From: Limnohabitans sp. DM1
GTDB lineage: Bacteria > Pseudomonadota > Gammaproteobacteria > Burkholderiales > Burkholderiaceae_C
Length of the DNA: 64,000 nucleotides
Assembly: GCF_001269385.1 (NCBI RefSeq)
Contig: NZ_CXOO01000055.1
Location: 1,304-65,303, forward strand
Direction of reading: 5' to 3'
Both the position numbers and the translations under genes were made by a program. Shown here piece by piece: positions 34,501-42,544 of this stretch. The notes under the pieces were generated by a model that saw only the letters and a list, made by a program, of their open reading frames with translations, was not told the origin of the DNA and searched no databases. The stretch's first letter is position 1; every line of letters starts with the position of its first letter.

Positions 34501-35749
34501 GCAACGCAGCAAGGCAGGGGCCGCTCTGGTACTGGCACCCACCTCGGTGTGCAGCAATTGGCGCGACGAGATCCACCGCTTTGCACCCAGCCTGGAGGTG
34601 CACATTTATCACGAAGCCGCAGACCGCCGCCAGGTCTTTGCTGAGCTCGGCCCCGGCCATGTCCTGGTGGCCAGCTACGGCCTGGTGCAGCAAGACAGTG
34701 AAGCCTTCACCCAGGCCGCCTGGGCGACGCTGGTGCTGGACGAAGCCCAGGCCTTGAAAAACGCCGCCACCAAACGCGCGCAAGTGGTCAGCCAGCTGCA
34801 GGCGGGCTTTCGCCTGGCCCTGTCGGGCACACCGGTGGAAAACCGGCTGTCTGAGTTGTGGTCGTTGATGAACATCTTGAACCCCGGCTTGCTGGGCTCG
34901 GCCAGCCAGTTTCAAGAACGCTTTGCCGGCCCCATTGAGCGCCAGCAAGACCCGGCGGTGCGCCAGCGCCTGCGCCGCATCATTGCGCCCTTCTTGCTGC
35001 GCCGCACCAAGGCCCAGGTCTTGCAAGACCTACCGCCGCGCACCGAGATCGTTCACCTGGTGCAACCCAGCGAGGCCGAGCGCGCCTTGCAAGAAGCCAT
35101 GCGCCGCCAAGCCCGCGAGGAGGTTGAAAAAGCCGCCCAAGACAAGAAAGGCCCGCAAATTCGCATGTTGGCCGAACTGATGAAGCTGCGCCGCGCCGCT
35201 TGCGACCCGCGCCTGGTGGTGCCCGAGATGGGGCTCTCCGGGGCCAAGATCGAGGAATTTGAACGCTTGGTGCAAGAGCTGGTGGCGGGCCAACACAAAG
35301 CCTTGGTGTTCAGCCAGTTCACCGACTACCTCAAGCTCTTGGCCGAGCGCCTGGAGGCCCTCGGTGTGGCCTACCAATACCTGGACGGCAGCACCCCGGC
35401 GGCCGAGCGAGGCAAGCGGGTGGCCGCCTTTCAGCAAGGGCAGGGCGAGGTGTTTCTGATCAGCCTGAAGGCGGGCGGCTTTGGTCTGAACTTGACAGTG
35501 GCCGACTACGTCATCATCGTCGACCCTTGGTGGAATCCGGCCGCCGAAGACCAGGCCAGCGGCCGTGCCCACCGCATGGGCCAGCAACGCCCCGTCACCG
35601 TCTACCGCCTGGTCACCCAGGGCTCGGTGGAGGAGCGCATCTTGCAAATGCACCACGACAAACGCAGCCTGGCCGACAGCATGCTCAACGACCAGGACGG
35701 CTCGGCTGTGCTGGATGCCTCCGCATTGGCGGAATTGCTCAGGGATTGA
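31505..35749 (+). CDS. SNF2/RapA-family DNA-dependent ATPase (large)
   Basis: The 1,414-residue protein has a C-terminal SNF2 motor: LRDYQRQGYQWL, Walker A ADDMGLGKTVQTLALL, the DExH-like LDEAQALKN, SGTPVENRLSELWSLM, then FSQFTDYLKLL, SLKAGGFGLNLT and GRAHRMGQQRPVTVYRL. The ~950 N-terminal residues are helical and contain no domain I can name; the related region is called SNF2_N-associated in large bacterial homologues. A GTG start with AAGGAG six bases upstream was preferred over the longer frame from 31343. It stands alone, read opposite to ynjC, and splits ynjCDF from ynjB. Chromatin-like remodelling, RNAP recycling or defence are all possible. Confidence 0.88.
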   Translation: MAKFKPAPQGYTTPSGQPWPPTDTHAKVDANPQDKRPVDEARVQQVLDMMVLLSQSTTAAEMTQLLRLHGDLVGWTGSVTETSVRAQLVVLRERGWVNPGYSGRQELNFAAPAYRKNLVRIYTTVQPTALWPHMVQRLSTTRTHSWSLQPERVALGYCVVRAHLWLGRSEAEAMAMLAPHALANYLPQWADQIFEDAWLPELMGQADPLWLQKLLLTALSSMDEPNYPLAMAWLETEIPSGRLVPQRITRLALGISMAGDARGAQLTALLGPDWCYVPELAGAIEGLQLLQAGDHGGARQAFATNGKALRAAKVKWAELLPPWLQQLELLAWLSSDDHKDWEVARKLCVAASGRRQPDINDGIFGVWVQAIDARLGKSPWHPHFTDFLKRDIKAEHLLQLAWLGKPAGEPPNDNKVAITLAFLKNQCLGSLLAPTLEACERLGWPSAEWVHPVAARPARIFGAPPEPWRDALQAILNLSASSDPAAVADKPALQWAWSLSIDEQGRPIDLNMLEMSTGARGAVKLKPLGWLAAQKRQGLPARDSAVLRHLQRPRNSTHPVLNITGALQALKGHPLLMLEDAPQQWLEMVPAQPRLVVKREGDGANASYVFEIDPPINLKTPPQLPDHFNLWGDDRHAAAEDRAQWRIVRVSPGVAKLIHISPAQQQVADLITNGWRVPAQAQTELNAALQALASHFELQGDAQTGRQVPAESRLRAQLAPAGEGLSLRLVVQPFGDYGPLVVPGMGRARMVCVHEGESLWCERSLSEERRWLSSVLESLPMLDPEHSADQTVLLDTPDEALSALDQLPGQPGVAAIDWPKGRAVNIQQVHSAQMSITVGSGRDWLALDGEVQLDEGRVMGLQQLLALMRGSSSRFVTLAEGQVLALSDRLRQQLKDLDGLAQSSKKAGLQLPHAAAAWLSEQLDGVELKGDKAWRERVDELAKASQWEAPVPRTLQAELRDYQRQGYQWLARLSRSGLGACLADDMGLGKTVQTLALLLQRSKAGAALVLAPTSVCSNWRDEIHRFAPSLEVHIYHEAADRRQVFAELGPGHVLVASYGLVQQDSEAFTQAAWATLVLDEAQALKNAATKRAQVVSQLQAGFRLALSGTPVENRLSELWSLMNILNPGLLGSASQFQERFAGPIERQQDPAVRQRLRRIIAPFLLRRTKAQVLQDLPPRTEIVHLVQPSEAERALQEAMRRQAREEVEKAAQDKKGPQIRMLAELMKLRRAACDPRLVVPEMGLSGAKIEEFERLVQELVAGQHKALVFSQFTDYLKLLAERLEALGVAYQYLDGSTPAAERGKRVAAFQQGQGEVFLISLKAGGFGLNLTVADYVIIVDPWWNPAAEDQASGRAHRMGQQRPVTVYRLVTQGSVEERILQMHHDKRSLADSMLNDQDGSAVLDASALAELLRD

Positions 35750-35804
35750 TCAGGCGTAAGCCATTTTTGCAGGTCGGGGCTTGAGCTGCGAGATCTACCC
35801 ATCA

Positions 35805-35975
35805 GGGACCTATTGATTCGGCCCTGTGAAGTTTTCAATGCGCAAAGCTGTTGTAGGTCGGTGGTCGAAGACCCCGACATGGGCCTGTGCCGAAACCCAT
35901 AACGTCGGACTCTGCGAGTGCCGACCTACGAGATGACATGTCTCACGCATTTCAAACTTCAGCGTGCCTGATCAA
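35805..35975. repeat. Direct repeat, left copy flanking ynjB
   Basis: About 170 bp beginning ATTGATTCGGCCC and ending with GTGCC(T/G)GATCAATA matches 37360-37530 in the same orientation, with scattered substitutions. Inside is an inverted repeat, GTAGGTCGG against CCGACCTAC, enclosing a second pair of GTCGGA/CCGAC words. It is a REP-type or MITE-like element, but no transposase is nearby. Confidence 0.75.
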
Positions 35976-36020
35976 TATGTCGGGGCTGAAGCCACCGACC
36001 TGCGAAACACCAGCGTCATC

Positions 36021-37265
36021 TCACACACCGTAACGGCGCGTCCATTCTTTTTCGAGCGCATCGACCCATGAGGCGTGGGGCTCGGGCAGCGCCGGGGCGC
36101 TTTGGGTCAGTTGCCCGGGGCGCACGGCCGAAGCAAATCGGGCGCGTTCGGCGGCAGGCAGGCGCGCCACATCCAGCACCGTCGGGTCGCCCCACACATC
36201 GATGTCGGCCTTGCGGGCTTGTGCGGCGGGCGAGAGCAAAAAGTTGGCCACGACTTGTGCACCGGCTTTGCTGGGCGCGTTGTAGGGGATGGCCACAAAG
36301 TGCGTGTTGCCAATCGTGCCCTTGGCAAATTGCCAGCTCTGCACCGTGGCCCTCAGGCGCTTGGCGGCGATCTCGTTGGCGGCTTCGTTGGGGTTGAACG
36401 TGAGGGCCAACAGCAGCTCGCCGTCTGCCATCTTCTGGCGCACGGCCGCCGAGTTTTGCGGGAACTGTTTGCCGCCGCGCCACAAGTGTGGGTGCAGCGC
36501 ATCCAGAAAGCGCCACAAGGGCGCGGCTTGTGCCTGCAAAGCCTCGGGGGTCACGGGCCGGGCCAGCGCCTTCACATCGGGCGCGTGTTCGATCAAGGCC
36601 TGCTTGACGAAGGTGGTGCCATGGAACTCAGGCGGGCGCGGGTAGGTGATGCGCCCAGGCTGGCTGCGGGCCAGGGCCAGCAACTCATTCATGTTTTGTG
36701 GCAGTTGGGGCAGGCGTTTGGCATCGGCAAAAAACGTCAGTTGGGCCATGCCCCAGGGCGACTCCAGACCATCCGTGGGCACCGAAAAATCCACCAACGT
36801 GGTGGGCTTGCCCACCGTGTCCACCCACTGGAAATTGGGCAGGGTTTGGGCGAACGGCGCAGACAACAAGCCATCGCGTTTCATGGCGGCAAAGTTTTCG
36901 CCGTTGATCCAAATCAGGTCCACCGTGCCTTCGGTGTCTTTGCGTCCGGCCTGCTTTTCGGCGCGCACACGCTTGACCACATCGGCCGCATCGCTGATCT
37001 TGACGTGCTGCAGCTTGACGCCAAAGTCCCGCTGCAACTCGCCCGCCACCCATTGCAGGTAAGCGTTGATGCGTTCGCTGCCTGCCCAAGCGTTGAAGTA
37101 CACCGTCTGGCCACGGGCTGCGCGCTCGGTGTCAGCCCAGGCCGCTGCGGCTGCGGCTGCGGCTGCGGCTGCGGGGGCAGCGGCCTGCGCGGCCCAAGGG
37201 GCAAAGGCGGCGGCACCTGCAAGAGTCAAGGTCTGGCGACGGTTGATCTGGAATGAAGAACTCAT
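36021..37265 (-). CDS. ynjB: ABC transporter substrate-binding protein, YnjB-like
   Basis: The 414-residue periplasmic protein starts at the ATG at 37265. Its Tat-type signal (NRRQTLTLAGAAAFAPWAAQA) is followed by an unusual Ala run. The binding-protein fold includes VYFNAWAGSERINAYLQWV, EGTVDLIWINGENFAAMK and FHGTTFVKQALIEH, all typical of YnjB. It would deliver solute to YnjC/YnjD, whose genes lie ~5 kb away beyond the SNF2 gene. The two direct repeats that border it suggest the gene was moved as a unit. The frame upstream of the Tat signal is not needed. Confidence 0.88.
   Translation of the reverse strand: MSSSFQINRRQTLTLAGAAAFAPWAAQAAAPAAAAAAAAAAAWADTERAARGQTVYFNAWAGSERINAYLQWVAGELQRDFGVKLQHVKISDAADVVKRVRAEKQAGRKDTEGTVDLIWINGENFAAMKRDGLLSAPFAQTLPNFQWVDTVGKPTTLVDFSVPTDGLESPWGMAQLTFFADAKRLPQLPQNMNELLALARSQPGRITYPRPPEFHGTTFVKQALIEHAPDVKALARPVTPEALQAQAAPLWRFLDALHPHLWRGGKQFPQNSAAVRQKMADGELLLALTFNPNEAANEIAAKRLRATVQSWQFAKGTIGNTHFVAIPYNAPSKAGAQVVANFLLSPAAQARKADIDVWGDPTVLDVARLPAAERARFASAVRPGQLTQSAPALPEPHASWVDALEKEWTRRYGV
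37143..37173. repeat. GCTGCG hexanucleotide tract in ynjB
   Basis: About five tandem copies of a GC-rich hexamer encode the poly-Ala stretch just after the Tat signal. Slippage would change length in steps of two residues without breaking the frame. Confidence 0.75.
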
Positions 37266-37359
37266 GTTGAAGGGGACCGCCTGCACGGCGCTGTTCACGG
37301 TTAAAAGCCAAAGGTATGCATTTTCGCAGCAGGCCAATCCGCTGCATGACCCGGGCCAT

Positions 37360-37530
37360 TATTGATTCGGCCCGGTGAAGTTTTGAATGCATCAAAGATC
37401 TTGTAGGTCGGCGGTGGAAGACTCCGACATGGGCCTTTGCCCAAACCATTAACGTCGGACTCTGCGAGTACCGACCTACAAGATGTCCTTTCTCACACAT
37501 TTCAAACTTCAGCGTGCCGGATCAATAGGT
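37360..37530. repeat. Direct repeat, right copy flanking ynjB
   Basis: The partner of 35805-35975, with the same order of words: TTGATTCGGCCCGGTGAAG, GTAGGTCGG, GACATGGGCC, ACGTCGGACTCTGCGAGT, CCGACCTAC, TTTCAAACTTCAGCGTGCC. It lies between ynjB and the CcdA-like gene, where no gene is expected (37266-37541). Confidence 0.75.
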
Positions 37531-37541
37531 TAAAGAAAACC

Positions 37542-38270
37542 TCAAAACAAGGTAGTCGCTCGCAACCAGGCGTCTGGCAACAGGGGCACGATTTGGGCTT
37601 CGAGCCATTTATCAGCGCCCGAAGCAATGGCCACGCCCGCCAGAAAGATCAGACCCCCAAACACTTTCTTGACCCGATCACCCTGCGCCAACACCTTGTC
37701 GCGGACCGCCTGAAAACCACGGCGTGAGGCATAGGCCACCGCGACCAGGGGAATGGCCGCGCCCATGCCAAACAGGCCCAACACAATCCCGCCGCGCACT
37801 GCGCCACCTTCGCTGGCCACCAAGGTCAGGGCCGAGGCCAACAAAGGGCCAGAGCAAGGGCTCCAAACCAAACCCAGCACCGCACCCAGCAACAAGGCCC
37901 CACCCAAAGTGTCACCTTTCAAGCGCGAGGACACGCCGTTGGCCCCGCTGGCCAGCGGCATCATCCATTGGGTGAAGCGCTCATTCAGCACCGGCACCCA
38001 CATCATCACGCCCAGCGCCATGAGCAGCACCGCGCCAAATAGGCGCACATGGTCGCTGTCCAGGCCCATGGCGGGCCCCACCGCACCGAGCAAGACACCG
38101 ATGCCCGCAAAAGACAGGGCCATGCCAACACCCATGGCCACAGGGGCCAGGCGGTTGCCCTGCGCGGCCCCACCCAAAACCATGGGCAAGATGGGAAAAA
38201 CGCAAGGCGAGAGGGTCGTCAAACTCCCCGCCAACAAACTCAATCCGAGGTGGCTGATGGCCAAATCCAT
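37542..38270 (-). CDS. CcdA/DsbD-like transmembrane thiol transporter
   Basis: The 242-residue, six-helix membrane protein carries the two conserved redox cysteines of the CcdA family, in LSPCVFPILP (helix 1) and VWSPCSGPLLAS (helix 4). It would move electrons from cytoplasmic thioredoxin to a periplasmic partner. The gene directly upstream encodes a secreted thioredoxin-fold protein with CPTC, the obvious acceptor. Both follow the metallophore operon, so they may keep peptide or copper-site cysteines reduced, which is inference. Confidence 0.88.
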   Translation of the reverse strand: MDLAISHLGLSLLAGSLTTLSPCVFPILPMVLGGAAQGNRLAPVAMGVGMALSFAGIGVLLGAVGPAMGLDSDHVRLFGAVLLMALGVMMWVPVLNERFTQWMMPLASGANGVSSRLKGDTLGGALLLGAVLGLVWSPCSGPLLASALTLVASEGGAVRGGIVLGLFGMGAAIPLVAVAYASRRGFQAVRDKVLAQGDRVKKVFGGLIFLAGVAIASGADKWLEAQIVPLLPDAWLRATTLF

Positions 38271-38297
38271 GATGTATTCCTTGCTGAGGCCTGTGGT

Positions 38298-38690
38298 TTA
38301 TTTGGCCGACAACCAGGCTGCACGCAGGGCCTGGGCATCGGTTTGCCCACCAGAGCGGTGCTTTTGTTCTTTGCCCTTGTAGATGATCAAGGTCGATTGC
38401 GAGCGCACGCCCATCTCTCGTTTGAGTTCGCGCTCTTGGTCATAGTCCACCACCAGCAATGTGCCCGGGACGGTGGCATCGTCCTTGAAGGTGTTGAACA
38501 CTTTTTCCTGTGCGCGGCAGGTGGGGCACCAAGCGGCGTGGAAGTGCAGGCCGACGGTTTCACCCGCTTGTTGTTTGGCCATCAGGGTTTGTGCGCTGTA
38601 AGCAGCGATGTCCAGTGCGTGTGCTGGGGCCATCCAGGCGCTCAGGGACAGCGTCAAGGTCAGGTTTAAAAGGGCGAGTGTTTTGTGCAT
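38298..38690 (-). CDS. Secreted thioredoxin-fold protein
   Basis: The 130-residue protein has a signal peptide (~1-25, ending AHALD) and a thioredoxin domain with active site HAAWCPTCRAQEKVF. The cis-Pro position reads RSQSTLIIYKG, where Ser-Thr replaces the usual Thr-Pro, a departure from standard thioredoxins. AGGAT precedes the ATG at 38690; upstream in-frame residues were dropped because they precede the signal peptide. It lies 27 bp upstream of the CcdA-like gene, its probable electron donor. Confidence 0.85.
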   Translation of the reverse strand: MHKTLALLNLTLTLSLSAWMAPAHALDIAAYSAQTLMAKQQAGETVGLHFHAAWCPTCRAQEKVFNTFKDDATVPGTLLVVDYDQERELKREMGVRSQSTLIIYKGKEQKHRSGGQTDAQALRAAWLSAK

Positions 38691-38844
38691 GGTCAATCCT
38701 AGGTGAAAAAAATGCGCCGCTGGGGTGTTGTGAAGTTGAGGCGAGAGGCCTGCCCACGGTTGCCTTTTTGAATTCGCTGTGCAGGCCCAAAAAGTTACAG
38801 CGTCAACATGATGAATGCCCATCAGGGGGGCACCCCGCAACTTG

Positions 38845-40041
38845 TCAGGCCAGTCGCCGCCGGTAACCGACCCAGCTGGCCGTCAACACCGTGGCGGCAA
38901 ACAGCAACACGGGCCAGCCCAGACTGAACACCTGAGCAGGCTCGGCATGGCGAAACAGCTCTGCCCGCATGGCCCGCAAAAAATGGGTCAGGGGCAACAA
39001 CTCTGCGAGTGTTCTGGCCCATTGCGGCATGGCGTGCAGCGGAAACATGAAGCCCGACAAGAGCAAAGAAGGCAGGTAGAAAAAGATGCCCAGCTGCACC
39101 GCTTGCAACTGTTGGCGCGCCAACAATGACAAACAAAGCCCCAAGCCCAACTGGCCCAACATGAAGACCAAGGCCAAAAACCACAAGGCCACACTGGCCC
39201 AGGGTGTGCCAAACAGGGCCCAGGCCATGGCCTGAAGAAGGGCGTATTGGGCCAGCCCCAGCAAGAGGTAAGGCAGTAATTTGCCCACCACGATGTGCCC
39301 GGCTGTCAGCGGTGTGGTGCGAAGTGCGTCCCAGGTGCCGCGTTCGAGTTCTCGCACCACACACAGGGCCGCCATCAAGGTCAGCGTCAAGGTCAGGATC
39401 ACGCCGCTGAGCGCGGGCATCATGTAGGCGCCGTCTTGCTCCGTCAATGCGTAACGCCCTTGCATCTGCACACGCACGGGCAAGCCCTGCCAATCCATGA
39501 GCTGGGCCGCAGCAGGTTGACGAGCAGCACGGGCAAGCCCCCACGACAGGCTGTCCCCCCACTGAGACACCACCGCTTGTGCCCAAGGGTCTGACAAATC
39601 AGCCTCCAGGCGAACCGGCAAGGCTTGCCCGGCCAGCACATATGTTGAGGGCGAAGCGGGCCAATGCAGCACCAGACGCACATCGCCGCGTTGCATGGCC
39701 AAAGTCGCTTCTTGGGCCGACATGGGCTGGGCCTGTAAGGCCAGCAATCGGCCCTCCTGAAAGTGCTGCAGCATGGCCTGGGTCAATCGCCGATCCAGCT
39801 CTGGGTCGGGTGCCATGCTGCTGGCGGCAGGCGGCGATGAATCGAGCACCCAGGCAGCGGGCCAATGTTTGGGCGCCAAAGAAATGGCAAAGCCAAACAA
39901 AAGGATCTGGGCCAAGGGCACGCCTGCCAGCAAGGCCAAGGTCAAGCGGTCCTGGCGCAGTTGCAGCCACTCTTTGCGGGCCACAGCGCCGCACAAACGG
40001 GCCGCGCGGGCCAGGCTGCACCACATCGAGCGCAGGCTCAT
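38845..40041 (-). CDS. ABC-2 type exporter permease
   Basis: The 398-residue permease has one N-terminal helix (~30-50, LALLAGVPLAQILLFGFAIS), a ~150-residue extracytoplasmic domain and five C-terminal helices. It carries the ABC-2 signature ELERGTWDALRTTPLTAGHIVVGKLLPYL, matching the YhhJ/DrrB layout. Its ATG overlaps the stop of the ATPase gene. It is fourth after hvfX in an unbroken run of coupled genes, so it probably exports a product of the ferritin-like and KAS III-like enzymes or the peptide itself. Substrate unknown. Confidence 0.87.
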   Translation of the reverse strand: MSLRSMWCSLARAARLCGAVARKEWLQLRQDRLTLALLAGVPLAQILLFGFAISLAPKHWPAAWVLDSSPPAASSMAPDPELDRRLTQAMLQHFQEGRLLALQAQPMSAQEATLAMQRGDVRLVLHWPASPSTYVLAGQALPVRLEADLSDPWAQAVVSQWGDSLSWGLARAARQPAAAQLMDWQGLPVRVQMQGRYALTEQDGAYMMPALSGVILTLTLTLMAALCVVRELERGTWDALRTTPLTAGHIVVGKLLPYLLLGLAQYALLQAMAWALFGTPWASVALWFLALVFMLGQLGLGLCLSLLARQQLQAVQLGIFFYLPSLLLSGFMFPLHAMPQWARTLAELLPLTHFLRAMRAELFRHAEPAQVFSLGWPVLLFAATVLTASWVGYRRRLA

Positions 40042-40784
40042 GACACGGCCCCTTGCCTGAGCAAGCGTCGCAAGCCTTGTTCCAGCCCGCCAGCTTGCTG
40101 CGCCAGCGCCATGGGTGAGCCTGTGTGGCAGACACGCCCATGCGCCAAGGCCATGAGCGCATGGCAGGACATCACCTCTTGCGTGTCATGCGTGCTGATC
40201 AGCACGCTCACCCCTTGGTGGGCGAGCCGGTGGATGTGTTCCCACAGCTGTGCTTTGGCGTCCAGGTCCACCCCCGCAGTGGGTTCGTCCAACAAAAGCA
40301 AGCGAGGCTGCGCCAGCAAGGCCACCGCAAAGGCCACCCGTTGTCGCCAGCCGCCCGACAGATGACTGACCCGTCGGCGCAACACGGGCCCTAGCCCATG
40401 GGCATCGACCAGGTTTTGCACGCGTGACTGCGCGTGTGGCAAATCCAGTGCCTGCGCCCTGAAGTGCAAATTGTCCACGGCGCTGAGTTCTTCATACAGC
40501 CCGCCTTGCTGGGGCATGTATCCCAGGCGCGCCCTGTCTTGTCCAGAGCGAGCCAGCAGGGGCTGGCCCAGCACATGGCCCTCACCGCTCATGACCCAGC
40601 CCGACTGATGGGACAACAAGCCGGCCAGCAATTTGAGCAAGCTTGATTTGCCTGCACCGTTGGCGCCATAAAGCAGACAGATTTGCCCGGGCGGCAACTG
40701 CATGTCAATATTTTTCAAGCGGTAGTCTGTGCCCGAACGACACGACCAATCACGCAAGATCACCGTGGCATCAGGGCAGTTCAA
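40038..40784 (-). CDS. ABC exporter ATP-binding protein
   Basis: The 248-residue ATPase has Walker A LYGANGAGKSSLLKLLAG, Q-loop YMPQQGGLYEELS, signature SHLSGGWRQRVAFAVALL, Walker B LLLLDEPTAGVDLD and switch His STHDTQEV. A TTG start at 40784 is proposed because GGAGG lies eight bases upstream and the longer frame merely runs antisense-phase through the KAS gene. A GTG at 40763 is the alternative. It overlaps the KAS III stop by 14 bp and the permease start by 4 bp. Confidence 0.85.
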   Translation of the reverse strand: MNCPDATVILRDWSCRSGTDYRLKNIDMQLPPGQICLLYGANGAGKSSLLKLLAGLLSHQSGWVMSGEGHVLGQPLLARSGQDRARLGYMPQQGGLYEELSAVDNLHFRAQALDLPHAQSRVQNLVDAHGLGPVLRRRVSHLSGGWRQRVAFAVALLAQPRLLLLDEPTAGVDLDAKAQLWEHIHRLAHQGVSVLISTHDTQEVMSCHALMALAHGRVCHTGSPMALAQQAGGLEQGLRRLLRQGAVS

Positions 40785-41853
40785 GCGCAAATCCTCCGAA
40801 GCTGTATTGCGTGGCTTCTGCCCCCAAAAACAAGGCCGCTGCGGACTGTTGTGGGCGCGCGTGATCCAGCACATGCCCCAGTGCCGCCCAAATGCTGGCG
40901 CTGCCCAGATTGCCCACTTGCGCGGCATGGGCGCACACACGCTCAACAGGCAAATGCCATTGTTTGGCCAGCCATGGCGCCAATGCGCCACTGGCCTGAT
41001 GGGGCACCACCCAATCGGCATCGGTCAGCGAATACCCCACGTCTTCGAGTGCGCGCCGACCCTGAGCCAACAGGGCCAGGCCATGTTGCTGCACGCCGGT
41101 GTAGTCGTGTTCAAAGTTGAGCACGCCGCCTTCGAAAAAACTGGCATCCGATCCGCCCGGTCGCAAGCACAAACCCGGTGCGGGCGCGTTTTGGCATTGC
41201 CCAAAGTAAGCATGCGCTATGCGCGGCTGGCTCGATTCGGCATCATCGGGCCCGATGATCACGGCTGCTGCGCCATCGCCCATTTGCAAAAAATTGACCC
41301 ATTGGGCAGTGTCTGACGCCAGGTTGAGGGGATCAAAAAAAACCGATCCTGTCTCGACACCGACGATGCCCACCGGTGCCGAACCCGGCTGGGCGGTCAT
41401 GGCAAATGCAATTTGCAAGGCGTTGGCAAAGCCCGTGCACGCCTGGCGCAACTCCATGTGGGCGCCGGTGTGGCCGGTCAGACGTGCGATTTCAGCCGAG
41501 CCAGCAGGCAACAACTGTGCGGGTGTGCTGGTGTGGCTGATCAGGTAGCCCAAGGTGTCTACAGGCAAGGCAGCGCGATCCATGGCTTGCTGCAAGGCAG
41601 CAGCAGCCAACTGCGGATTGCGGGCTCCAGGCCGGGGCACTTCTTGTGTGTGCAAGAAATCCCGGCACAGATGTCTGTTTTGGACGCCCAGTCGCGCAGC
41701 CATCCATTGGCCTTTTCTCAGGGTGCTCAGGCCTGTCAGGTCCTGCACTTTTTGACACAACTGGGCGGTGCTGACCGGCTCGCCTGGGTAGGCGCTGCCC
41801 CAGCCCAACAGACAACGGCGGCCCGTCTCCATGCGCAATCGTCCGGCTTGCAT
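40771..41853 (-). CDS. KAS III-like beta-ketoacyl synthase
   Basis: The 360-residue thiolase-fold enzyme keeps the KAS III triad: Cys139 (ELRQACTGFANAL), His285 (DWVVPHQASG) and Asn315 (AAQVGNLGSAS). FabH homologues condense an acyl-CoA with malonyl-ACP. This one lies in an export operon and not with fab genes, so it probably has a dedicated acyl-transfer or condensation role. The start ATG shares bases with the ferritin-like stop (TGATG). No ACP gene is in the cluster. Confidence 0.88.
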   Translation of the reverse strand: MQAGRLRMETGRRCLLGWGSAYPGEPVSTAQLCQKVQDLTGLSTLRKGQWMAARLGVQNRHLCRDFLHTQEVPRPGARNPQLAAAALQQAMDRAALPVDTLGYLISHTSTPAQLLPAGSAEIARLTGHTGAHMELRQACTGFANALQIAFAMTAQPGSAPVGIVGVETGSVFFDPLNLASDTAQWVNFLQMGDGAAAVIIGPDDAESSQPRIAHAYFGQCQNAPAPGLCLRPGGSDASFFEGGVLNFEHDYTGVQQHGLALLAQGRRALEDVGYSLTDADWVVPHQASGALAPWLAKQWHLPVERVCAHAAQVGNLGSASIWAALGHVLDHARPQQSAAALFLGAEATQYSFGGFALELP

Positions 41854-42518
41854 CAGGTGTTCTCCTGCGGGGTTTGATCCACACACGGCATGGCCAATCG
41901 GCCCAGCGCCGATGACACCGGTTGCAACAGCCATTGCAGGCGTTGGCGGATGTCCCGGTTCAAGGCGCTTTGCCGGGACTGCGACATGCCCATTTGGCGG
42001 GCCAGGCTGCGCGCCAGGTTGACATGCCGTGCCTCGTCTTGACGCAGTGCACACAAAGCACGGTGCAGATTCGGTGAACGGCTGATGGCACACGATGTGG
42101 CCAACAGGGGGTGCAGCAGTTGACACACAGCGCGGTCCAGTGCGGCGATGTGCGCCAAATGCTCGGCTGGCTGGCTGGACTCCAGCTTGCGAAAAAACAT
42201 GGCCACCCGCGCCGGGTGGGGTGCCTGTTGCGGTGATGGCAAAGACGCTTGCAGCGCTTCGATCAAGCGCGCATGGGCCATCTCATCTTGTGCAATGGCC
42301 CTCAAGGTGGCTTGAGTCCCTTCAGGCAATTTCTGGCACAAGCGACCGGTGAAGGCATGCACTGCCGATGCCTCTCCGCAAGCCAGATAAGGCAATACGT
42401 CAGCCAGGTCTTGCTGTTGCGAGGTATTCAAACCCGTGCAGTCCAGAGTCAACACACTGTCGATGAGCCGGCCCACTGCAGCACTTGAATCAGGGGCCTT
42501 GCAAAAATTTTTCAGCAT
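41853..42518 (-). CDS. Ferritin-like di-iron protein
   Basis: The 221-residue helical protein carries two ferritin-type half-sites, E49 (CGEASAVHAF) with E79/H82 (QDEMAHARL), and a second DExxH at E162/H165 (RQDEARHVNL). This fits a four-helix di-iron oxygenase or oxidase, not iron storage. It begins 26 bp after hvfX and is coupled to the KAS III gene. It could be an oxidative tailoring enzyme for the exported product. I cannot place it in a named family. Confidence 0.78.
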   Translation of the reverse strand: MLKNFCKAPDSSAAVGRLIDSVLTLDCTGLNTSQQQDLADVLPYLACGEASAVHAFTGRLCQKLPEGTQATLRAIAQDEMAHARLIEALQASLPSPQQAPHPARVAMFFRKLESSQPAEHLAHIAALDRAVCQLLHPLLATSCAISRSPNLHRALCALRQDEARHVNLARSLARQMGMSQSRQSALNRDIRQRLQWLLQPVSSALGRLAMPCVDQTPQENT

Positions 42519-42544
42519 GGTGGATTGCGCTTGCGCTTAGGCGT

